6,728 bases of DNA from Burkholderiales bacterium. Lineage in GTDB: Bacteria; Pseudomonadota; Gammaproteobacteria; Burkholderiales; Casimicrobiaceae. This document shows, piece by piece, positions 1-5,216 of this stretch. The position numbers were made by a program, and so were the translations under genes. Position 1 is the stretch's first letter; every line of letters starts with the position of its first letter. The notes beneath the pieces were generated by a model. That model was not told the DNA's origin, did no database searches, and saw nothing but the letters and a program-made list of their open reading frames with translations. The stretch covers positions 1 to 6,728 of the forward strand of contig JAICVH010000133.1 of NCBI GenBank assembly GCA_025935435.1. Reading direction: 5' to 3'.

Positions 1-31
1 ACGAAAGCATGCGACTGCAGTAGGAAGGCCT

Positions 32-48
32 CCCGACGGCAAGTCGGG
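32..48. other. Short GC-rich hairpin near left edge
   Basis: A perfect 6-bp inverted repeat, CCCGAC (32-37) and GTCGGG (43-48), encloses a 5-base loop. No T-run follows it on the + strand, so it is not a standard intrinsic terminator. It may be the end structure of a transcript entering from the left, or chance in GC-rich DNA. Confidence 0.3.
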
Positions 49-132
49 CGTCCCCGCTGTGCCGAGTAGTCCTCCACTCACATCCGGCAGCAAACCGCCC
101 ACAGCGCGCGGGGGACGGGACGCCCTAAAGCG

Positions 133-156
133 GTCGTCCGCGGTTGTTCGGACGGC
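133..156. other. Inverted repeat in the cyclase upstream region
   Basis: GTCGTCCG (133-140) can pair with CGGACGGC (149-156) as an 8-bp stem with one G-U pair and an 8-base loop. The inner six pairs are perfect. It lies about 90 bases before the cyclase start, so it could be an operator or part of the 5' leader. A competing pairing exists between GTCG (133-136) and CGAC (167-170). No promoter with good -35 and -10 matches could be picked out in 1-246; the best weak candidate, TTGTTC at 192-197, has only a poor -10 after it. Confidence 0.3.
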
Positions 157-235
157 GCGTCCTGCGCGACTGGGGGGTGCACCGGTGTACATTGTTCAAT
201 CGGTGCGTCTTCAGTATCGCGGTAGGGTGAGGACT

Positions 236-244
236 AGGGAGGGG
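236..244 (+). promoter_or_regulatory. Ribosome-binding site supporting a TTG start
   Basis: A purine run AGGGAGGGG ends two bases before the TTG at 247, and its AGGGA part (236-240) sits six bases before it, a normal spacing. An in-frame TAG at 235-237 lies just upstream, so TTG 247 is the first possible start in the frame. Together these support the non-ATG start of the cyclase gene. Confidence 0.6.
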
Positions 245-246
245 CG

Positions 247-2586
247 TTGGCGCGGGACCATCGGCGACTTGCTGCAATCGTCTCACTCGATGTGGCCGGG
301 TACTCGCGTCTCATGGGTGTGGACGATAGTGGCACGCTGGCGGCACTGAAAGCGCACCGGCGGGAGCTCATCGACCCCAAGATCGCGGAGCATGACGGCC
401 GCATCGTCAAGACGACCGGTGACGGGCTGTTGCTGGAATTCTCGAGTGTTGTCGATGCAGTGCGCTGCGCAGTTGACGTCCAGCGGGGCATGGCCGAGCG
501 CAACGAAGGCATTGCCGCGGATAAGCGACTGGACTTTCGTATCGGTATCAATCTTGGTGACATCATCATTGATGGCGATGACATCTTTGGTGATGGCGTC
601 AATGTCGCGGCGCGCCTGGAAATGCTGGCTCAACCGGGCGGGATTTGCGTAAGCCGAGTCGTGCGCGATCAAGTCCTCGATAAGCTGAGCTTCAGTTTTG
701 ATGATCTCGGCGCGCAGCATGTCAAGAACATCGCGCGACCAGTCGAGGTATTTCGAGTGGACCTCGGCGGCGTGGCACCGCAAACGCAAGGTCGAGATCG
801 TATGGACCGGCATCCATTGGCTCGACCGACCAGCCGGCGGAGGCTCGGCGCAGCATTGGCTGCGCTGGTGGTCGTCGGGGCATCTATAGCGTGGTACATC
901 CAATCGCGAACGACGTACCGCGAGGCCGATTCCGTGGTCCCCGCGACAATGCTATCCGACAGGCCTTCGCTTGCGGTCCTTCCGTTCGATAGCCTCGGCG
1001 GCAGTTCGGAGAACAGCTACTTCGCCGATGGCATGACCGACGACATCATCACCGATCTTTCCAAGCTCTCAAAGATCCTCGTCATTGCGCGCAACTCCAG
1101 CTGGACCTACAAGGGCAAATCCGTGAAGGTGCAGCAGGTCGCCAAGGAGCTCGGCGTGCGCTATGTGTTGCAGGGAAGTGTCAGGCGCGAGGGTGACACG
1201 GTTCGGATCAATGCGCAGCTCGTCGACGCGCTCGGTGGCCAGCACCTCTGGGCGGAGCGCTACGATGGGTCGATGGGGGACATTTTCGCGTTGCAGGACA
1301 AGGTCATCCGGCAAATCGTCGCCGCGCTTGCGGTGAACCTCACTCATGACGAACGGACGAGGCTTGAACTTGCGGAGACCCGAAACCCCCAAGCCTACGA
1401 TGCGGTGCAGCGGGGCTGGGCACATTATCTCCAGGGATCTGATGAGGAAATCAACAAGGCGATCGCACTGTTCGAGCAGGCGATCGCGCTCGACCCGGGG
1501 TACGGGCGAGCACATGCCGCCGTGGCGGCGGCGTCCTGGCGGATCGTCCTATCCTCCTGGGAGTCAACGACCGTGGGCGGATTCCAGCGCGCCTTTGACC
1601 GCATGCAGACGGCTCTCGTCAACGCCACGCGGCAACCCAATGCGCTGGCTTACGCAGTGTCGGCCGAGGTCCTCTCAAAGCAGGGCCGCTACGCGGAGGC
1701 CTTCACCGAGATTGACCGGGCTATGGCGCTTGCCCCGAGCGATGCCAACAATTACCTCAGCAAGGCGCGCATCCTCAATGCCACAGGGCGGGCGGCCGAA
1801 GCCGAGGAGGCGGTGCGGTGGGCGATGCGGCTCGATCCCCTTTATTCGCCGGAGTACCTGCGCACGCTCGCGATGTCGCTTTTCCACCAGCAACGTTACG
1901 AGGACGCGGTCGGGACCCTCGAGAGACTCTTGGCACTGAAAACCGATGCCGCGGAAGACTACGTCACACTGATTGCGAGTCTTGGACATCTTGGCCGCAA
2001 GAGTGGCATCGCCGAAGCCATGAAGACGCACAATCAAATGAGCGTGGCGGCGGCCACCAACAGCATTACCGTCCAGTATTCTGGAGGCTGGTGGTGGTAC
2101 GGCGACATGTTCAACTACGACGCGGCATACCGCGACCGGCTGATGGAGGGCCTGCGCAAGGCTGGTGTCCCGGAAGGCGCGGGAACCGATATACCGTTCG
2201 AAAAATATCGCGCGCTGATGCACAAGAGCGGCGGCTATTACGACGTAACTGGCGCCACCACGATCGACCTCCGGCAAGCAAAGACGCTGCACGACCGCGG
2301 CGTCAAATTCGTGGATGTGCGCGCTGCCCTGGACTTTGCCCGCGGCCATATTCCACGCGCATTCAACCTTGACGTCGCCACCGAATTGTCACGGGACAGC
2401 CTGTCGCGCATCGCCGGCAAGGATGAGGAATTGGTCCTGTCCTGTCACGGAAAGACCTGCCCCGACTCGGCCATCGCCAGCGCAAAGGCCGTGATATGGG
2501 GTTTCAAGCGGGTGTACTACTTTGCAGCCGGCTTTCCCGGGTGGCAAGAAGCCGGATACCCGGTCGAGGTGTCGCCAACGAAGTAG
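247..2586 (+). CDS. Membrane class III adenylate/guanylate cyclase with TolB-like, TPR and C-terminal rhodanese domains
   Basis: Likely makes cAMP (or cGMP) from the nucleoside triphosphate in the cytoplasm. Residues about 1-172 form a class III cyclase domain with the expected residues in place: metal-binding D15 (LDVAGYS) and D59 (KTTGDG), substrate-specifying K55 and D112 (DDIFG), and N119 and R123 (VNVAAR). A basic stretch (RRR, 197-199) precedes one hydrophobic helix at about 200-218. A TolB-like domain follows (about 239-370; SLAVLPF, YFADGMTDDI), then TPR-type helical repeats (about 382-595), a linker with GLRKAGVPE, and a rhodanese domain (about 662-775; VDVR 689-692, GHIPRA 700-705, active-loop C733 in SCHGKTC, then FPGWQEAGYPV). 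By the positive-inside rule the part after the helix would be periplasmic. Related rhizobial cyclases usually end near the GLRKAG linker as I remember them, so the rhodanese looks like an addition. Start is TTG. Family assignment is firm; nucleotide specificity, topology and the sensing role are inferred. Confidence 0.93.
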   Translation: MARDHRRLAAIVSLDVAGYSRLMGVDDSGTLAALKAHRRELIDPKIAEHDGRIVKTTGDGLLLEFSSVVDAVRCAVDVQRGMAERNEGIAADKRLDFRIGINLGDIIIDGDDIFGDGVNVAARLEMLAQPGGICVSRVVRDQVLDKLSFSFDDLGAQHVKNIARPVEVFRVDLGGVAPQTQGRDRMDRHPLARPTSRRRLGAALAALVVVGASIAWYIQSRTTYREADSVVPATMLSDRPSLAVLPFDSLGGSSENSYFADGMTDDIITDLSKLSKILVIARNSSWTYKGKSVKVQQVAKELGVRYVLQGSVRREGDTVRINAQLVDALGGQHLWAERYDGSMGDIFALQDKVIRQIVAALAVNLTHDERTRLELAETRNPQAYDAVQRGWAHYLQGSDEEINKAIALFEQAIALDPGYGRAHAAVAAASWRIVLSSWESTTVGGFQRAFDRMQTALVNATRQPNALAYAVSAEVLSKQGRYAEAFTEIDRAMALAPSDANNYLSKARILNATGRAAEAEEAVRWAMRLDPLYSPEYLRTLAMSLFHQQRYEDAVGTLERLLALKTDAAEDYVTLIASLGHLGRKSGIAEAMKTHNQMSVAAATNSITVQYSGGWWWYGDMFNYDAAYRDRLMEGLRKAGVPEGAGTDIPFEKYRALMHKSGGYYDVTGATTIDLRQAKTLHDRGVKFVDVRAALDFARGHIPRAFNLDVATELSRDSLSRIAGKDEELVLSCHGKTCPDSAIASAKAVIWGFKRVYYFAAGFPGWQEAGYPVEVSPTK

Positions 2587-2624
2587 GAATCTCCACCAGG
2601 GAGGGCCACGTCCGCCTGCAACCC

Positions 2625-2643
2625 CGGGACGCAAGTCATCCCG
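2625..2643. other. Inverted repeat between cyclase and lipoprotein genes
   Basis: CGGGA (2625-2629) is the exact reverse complement of TCCCG (2639-2643), with nine bases between. The inside can alternatively close as GAC-GCAA-GTC (2628-2637) with a GNRA-type loop. No T-run follows, so read-through from the cyclase into the next gene remains possible. It could be a weak attenuator or RNA-end structure. Confidence 0.25.
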
Positions 2644-2676
2644 ATCTCCAGCAACTGAGTTCTCACAGGAACACAC

Positions 2677-3381
2677 ATGATTACATCGAAAGTCGTATCC
2701 CGGCATTCGCGCCGCGCCGCACTGGTGTTTGTCCTCATCGGGACGTTGGTAGGCTGTGCTTCGCAGTCCGAAAGACCAACCTCCTCGTCCGAACCCGACG
2801 CATTGGTAGCGGACGCGCGGACGACGCTTAACAATTTTCTCCGCGACCCAGACCAGACATGGATCCAGAATAATTTGGACCAGGCGAAGGGCGTTCTGAT
2901 TGCGCCACAGATCGTCAAAGCGGGCTTCATTTTTGGCGGCTCTGGCGGTCGTGCCGTGCTCGTCGCCAAGGACGGGCGCGTTTGGAGCGGCCCCGCTTTC
3001 TATGACCTGGCGACGGCGAGCGTCGGCTTCCAGGCTGGCGTCGAAGTCTCCGAATTGGTGATGATCGTGATGACCGAGAAGGGCCTGAACTCGCTACTGT
3101 CGAGCTCTTTCAAGATCGGCGGAGACGCGAGCATCGCGGCGGGGCCGGTAGGTGCAGGTGCGAAGTCGACAGTGACTGCTGATCTCATTTCATTCTCGCG
3201 GGCGAAGGGCGTCTATGGCGGCGTCAACCTCGACGGTACCGTCGTGCATTCGAATGTCCGCTGGAACGACGCGTACTACGGCAAGACCAACCTATTGCCG
3301 CCCGACATCCTCATTCGCAGGACGGCAACGAGTCCGAAATCCGCCGCGCTGCTGGCCGACGTTGCTAAGGCGACACGTTGA
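2677..3381 (+). CDS. SYLF (YSC84-like) domain lipoprotein
   Basis: A 234-residue exported lipoprotein. The N-terminus has basic residues (RHSRR), a hydrophobic stretch (about 14-25) and a lipobox LVGC with the lipidated cysteine at C27, followed by a polar Ser/Pro-rich linker. Residues about 42-225 match the SYLF/YSC84 family (PF04366): AKGVLIAPQIVKAGF, a glycine-rich turn, WSGPAFYDLATASVGFQAGVE, a VMIVMTEKGLNSLL segment, DASIAAGPVGAGA and FSRAKGVYGGVNLDG. Eukaryotic relatives bind phosphoinositides or actin; the role of bacterial lipoprotein forms is poorly known, and envelope lipid binding is only a guess. The residue after the lipid cysteine is Ala, not Asp, which favours outer-membrane sorting if Lol rules apply. 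The ATG at 2677 has CAGGA (2666-2670) at good spacing. The gene lies 90 bases after the cyclase on the same strand, so co-transcription is possible but unproved. Confidence 0.9.
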   Translation: MITSKVVSRHSRRAALVFVLIGTLVGCASQSERPTSSSEPDALVADARTTLNNFLRDPDQTWIQNNLDQAKGVLIAPQIVKAGFIFGGSGGRAVLVAKDGRVWSGPAFYDLATASVGFQAGVEVSELVMIVMTEKGLNSLLSSSFKIGGDASIAAGPVGAGAKSTVTADLISFSRAKGVYGGVNLDGTVVHSNVRWNDAYYGKTNLLPPDILIRRTATSPKSAALLADVAKATR

Positions 3382-3514
3382 GCGTCACTGCTCAGCCACG
3401 CCGCCGATCGAAGCGAGGGGCAATATCCATTCGGTCGGCTAGCTTAGCTGATCAAATAAACAGACGAACTTCCACGCTGGGAGCCCGTGCGAAGGTTTTT
3501 GCGTACATTCGTTA

Positions 3515-3534
3515 TGCACAGTCCTGCACAGTCG
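3515..3534. repeat. Tandem 10-base direct repeat
   Basis: TGCACAGTCC (3515-3524) is followed at once by TGCACAGTCG (3525-3534), 9 of 10 bases identical. A weaker third start, TGCG, follows at 3535. One-helical-turn spacing would place two copies of a protein-binding motif on the same face of DNA, but two copies can also arise by slippage. Confidence 0.4.
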
Positions 3535-3599
3535 TGCGTAGCATTGCAACGGGCGTCCGAAATGCGTTGATGAATCCGGTCCGTCTTCGCATCGGAACG

Positions 3600-3615
3600 A
3601 CCCCGCTGACGGGGT
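3600..3615 (+). other. Compact 6-bp hairpin with tetraloop in the leader region
   Basis: ACCCCG (3600-3605) and CGGGGT (3610-3615) are perfect complements around a CTGA loop. No T-run follows. A related, imperfect copy of the same stretch occurs before the next gene downstream (4114-4135). Confidence 0.4.
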
Positions 3616-3652
3616 ACATTCCTGGAACCAGCGCTTCATTCGCTAACCGCGG

Positions 3653-3693
3653 GTGAAATGAGGGCGACGACATTTCACGGCTCTCATCGAGCC
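3653..3693 (+). promoter_or_regulatory. Two back-to-back hairpins directly before the ribosome-binding site
   Basis: GTGAAATG (3653-3660) and CATTTCAC (3671-3678) form a perfect 8-bp inverted repeat with a 10-base loop. With no spacer, GGCTC (3679-3683) and GAGCC (3689-3693) form a second perfect 5-bp stem with a 5-base loop. The pair ends eight bases before the GGAG (3701-3704) of the 114-residue gene. They could stack as a structured mRNA leader, or the first could be a dyad operator in DNA. GGGC (3662-3665) could instead pair with GCCC (3691-3694), which would exclude both hairpins. No known riboswitch class was recognised. Confidence 0.45.
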
Positions 3694-3710
3694 CAACAAC
3701 GGAGATAACG

Positions 3711-4055
3711 ATGGATAAGTTTCTCGTGCTTTACAGGGCACCTAATTCGGTCATCGATGAATGGATGAAGAAGCCCGAGCAGGAGCGCAAGCCCGAAGAG
3801 ACCAAGATGATGGACGCGTGGAAAAGGTGGATGGCAGCGAACGCCAGCAAAGTCGCCGACAAGGGTGCTGGCGCGGGCAAGCCCAAGGTCGTAACTTCAT
3901 CGGGCGTGAAGGATTCGCGCAACGACATCATGATGTATCAGATCGTCCAAGCGAACTCGGCCGACGAGGCGGCGAAGATGTTCGTGGACCATCCGCATTT
4001 TGGCATCCCTCAGGCGTCCATCGAGGTGATGCCACTGAAGGCTATGGAAGGCTAG
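3711..4055 (+). CDS. Small soluble protein, YCII-like/dimeric alpha-beta-barrel type (putative)
   Basis: A 114-residue protein without signal peptide or membrane segment, so probably cytoplasmic. It starts with a short hydrophobic strand (FLVLYRAP), then a charged helical region with many Lys, Glu and Met (about 15-48), a Gly/Lys turn (GAGAGKPK), a second strand (DIMMYQIVQA), a helix (SADEAAKMFVDH), an HPHFGIPQASIEV segment and a final strand. This strand-helix-strand-strand-helix-strand order, and the FVDHPHF...IEVMPL ending, resemble small YCII-related or ferredoxin-like dimeric-barrel proteins common in rhizobia. No catalytic residue can be assigned and the function is unknown. ATG 3711 has GGAG (3701-3704) six bases before it. 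It stands alone, with 329 and 154 gene-free bases on either side. The reading frame as a gene is well supported; the family call is tentative. Confidence 0.8.
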   Translation: MDKFLVLYRAPNSVIDEWMKKPEQERKPEETKMMDAWKRWMAANASKVADKGAGAGKPKVVTSSGVKDSRNDIMMYQIVQANSADEAAKMFVDHPHFGIPQASIEVMPLKAMEG

Positions 4056-4113
4056 GAATTCTCGTACGAATCGTCGACCAGGATTACTGAATTACCCTGT
4101 CAGCACTGGACTA

Positions 4114-4135
4114 GAAACGACCCCGGTAACGTGGT
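4114..4135 (+). repeat. Second, imperfect copy of the 3594-3615 hairpin motif
   Basis: This stretch matches 3594-3615 at 18 of 22 positions, including the ten-base core AACGACCCCG. The stem is kept except for one C-T mismatch, and the loop is GTAA instead of CTGA. It lies 74 bases before the start of the binding-protein gene. A match of this quality somewhere in a window this size is not far from chance expectation, so the link is weak. Confidence 0.25.
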
Positions 4136-4172
4136 GCGGACGGTCTTTGCAGTATTGATTAAGGCACTGGCC

Positions 4173-4205
4173 ATGAGTGCGCATTTGCTTGTCGCAGTGA
4201 GGTGA
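4173..4205 (+). other. Possible ten-residue upstream reading frame
   Basis: An ATG at 4173 opens a ten-codon frame (MSAHLLVAVR) ending with a TGA at 4203-4205. Its last codons contain the ribosome-binding sequence (GAGGTGA, 4199-4205) of the binding-protein gene that starts four bases later. It could be a leader peptide that couples translation, but it lacks a clear ribosome-binding site of its own and could be chance. Confidence 0.2.
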
Positions 4206-4209
4206 CTCA

Positions 4210-5196
4210 ATGATCCATCGCCGCATGTTCGTGCTCGGAGTCGCAGGCGGGTTGATAACCGCCGTGGGCTTCGGGCGCGCGCAGCGGTCGGCGATCCAAG
4301 CAATCGGTTTCCTTAGCTTCGCGTCCCGCGACACATTCGGGAATCTCGTCGAGGCGTTCCGCAAGGGCCTGAACGGATCGGGGTACGTTGAAGGTCGAAA
4401 CATCATCGTCGAATATCGCTGGGCAGAAGGCCGAAGTGAGCGGCTTCCCGCGCTTGCAAAGGAGCTAGTCGAGCGGCAGGTCGCCGTGATCGCCGTCGGC
4501 GGCAGCAGCGCGGCTCGCCGCGCCGCCAAGGACGCCACCGCAACGATACCCATCGTCTTCGGCGCCGCCAGCGATCCGATCAAGGAGGGTCTTGTAGCGA
4601 ACCTCAACCGACCAGGCGGCAATATCACAGGTATAAGCCTGCTCTCGACTGCCATGGATGCCAAGCGGCTGGGCATATTGTGTGACATGGTGCCAAGCGC
4701 CAATCCGCTGGCGGCACTCGTCAACCCGAAGGGAAGGACGACGGGCGCCAGTCCTGAGGAATTGCAGTTGGCGGCGCGCAAGCTGGGCCGGGAACTTCAC
4801 ATAGCGGCCGCCAGCAACGAACATGAGATCGATGCTGCTTTTGAAACGCTTTCGCAGGCGAGGGTCAAAGCGCTGCTGATTACCGCTGACGTTCTATTCA
4901 ACGATCGGCACCGGCAGCTCATTGAGTTGGCGCGACGTTACGCGATTCCCGCGATCTACGAGTGGCGCGATTCCGTTACGGCTGGCGGCCTAATGAGCTA
5001 TGGAACGAGCGTTACCGAAGGCTACCGACAAATGGGCGTCTATGTCGGAAAGATTCTTCAAGGCAGCAGGGCAGGCGACTTACCGGTGTTGCAGCTTGAT
5101 CGATTCGAACTGGTCATCAATCTGAAGACCGCCAACGCGCTCGGGCTGACGATTCCGCAACCGCTGTTGCTGCGCGCCGACGAGGTGCTTCAGTAA
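4210..5196 (+). CDS. ABC transporter substrate-binding protein, PF04392 type, orphan
   Basis: A 328-residue periplasmic solute-binding protein. The N-terminus MIHRRMFVLGVAGG has a twin arginine (R4, R5) followed by M-F and a hydrophobic core ending near GRAQ (22-25), a likely cleavage site; export could be by Tat or Sec. The mature part matches the ABC_sub_bind family (PF04392, peripla_BP-like fold): IGFLSFASRD, FRKGLNGSGYVEGRNIIVEYRWAEG, LAKELVERQVAVIAVGG, IPIVFGAASDPIKEGLVANLNRPGGNITG, LVNP, LLITADVLFND, IPAIYEWRDSVTAGGLMSYG, YVGKILQGSRAGDLPV and FELVINLKTANALGLTIPQPLLLRADEVL at the end. The length is normal. Ligands are mostly unknown; some relatives bind aromatic amino acids. No permease or ATPase gene is adjacent, typical of the many lone copies in Bradyrhizobium. 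ATG 4210 has GAGG (4199-4202) seven bases before it; M6 is a less likely alternative start because the twin arginine would be lost. Confidence 0.93.
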   Translation: MIHRRMFVLGVAGGLITAVGFGRAQRSAIQAIGFLSFASRDTFGNLVEAFRKGLNGSGYVEGRNIIVEYRWAEGRSERLPALAKELVERQVAVIAVGGSSAARRAAKDATATIPIVFGAASDPIKEGLVANLNRPGGNITGISLLSTAMDAKRLGILCDMVPSANPLAALVNPKGRTTGASPEELQLAARKLGRELHIAAASNEHEIDAAFETLSQARVKALLITADVLFNDRHRQLIELARRYAIPAIYEWRDSVTAGGLMSYGTSVTEGYRQMGVYVGKILQGSRAGDLPVLQLDRFELVINLKTANALGLTIPQPLLLRADEVLQ

Positions 5197-5216
5197 CGTT
5201 TTGGTTTCACGTCTGC

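Larger units (their letters stand above)
3382..3710. other. 329-base gene-free region with hairpins and a direct repeat
   Basis: No convincing gene lies here. One reading frame is open from a TTG overlapping the previous stop codon (3378) to 3656, but it uses codons rare in neighbouring genes (ATA twice, TTA, AGA), has a much weaker third-position GC bias, and resembles no family I know. The right half is rich in structure: a 10-base tandem repeat (3515-3534), a 6-bp hairpin (3600-3615) and two adjacent hairpins (3653-3693) just before the next gene. This fits a long 5' leader and control region for the 114-residue gene. I could not identify a promoter with confidence. Confidence 0.5.

Noticed and set aside
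32..48. Hairpin as an intrinsic terminator of a gene to the left of the window.
   Set aside because: The stem is only 6 bp and no T-run follows; kept only as a low-confidence hairpin.
59..349. Open frame of 96 codons on the + strand running into the cyclase start.
   Set aside because: Low-complexity Arg/Pro/Ser composition, no good ribosome-binding site, and it overlaps the start of the firmly identified cyclase gene in another frame.
283..903. Open frames on the - strand opposite the cyclase catalytic domain.
   Set aside because: The + strand carries every catalytic motif of a class III cyclase; the antisense frames have no family resemblance.
1675..2349. Open frame of 224 codons on the - strand opposite the cyclase TPR and rhodanese region.
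   Set aside because: Antisense shadow of a gene with clear domain content in the sense frame.
187..3619. GTACATT occurring in intergenic DNA at 187-193, about 3503 and about 3614, which looked like a shared regulatory site.
   Set aside because: The same seven bases also occur inside the transketolase gene (about 5658), and the flanks differ, so a common site is not supported.
3594..3650. GGAAC sequences (3594-3598 and 3624-3628) as possible EcfG-type general-stress promoters.
   Set aside because: Neither has a CGTT element at the required 16-17 base spacing.
3378..3656. Open frame starting with a TTG that overlaps the lipoprotein stop codon (92 codons), with an AAGG seven bases upstream.
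   Set aside because: Weak third-position GC bias, several codons rare in this window (ATA, TTA, AGA), no recognisable family or fold, and it runs across hairpin and repeat structure. Better read as non-coding.
4092..4781. Open frame of 229 codons on the - strand opposite the binding-protein gene.
   Set aside because: A shadow of the PF04392 gene; composition is Arg/Ser/Pro-rich and no family is recognisable.
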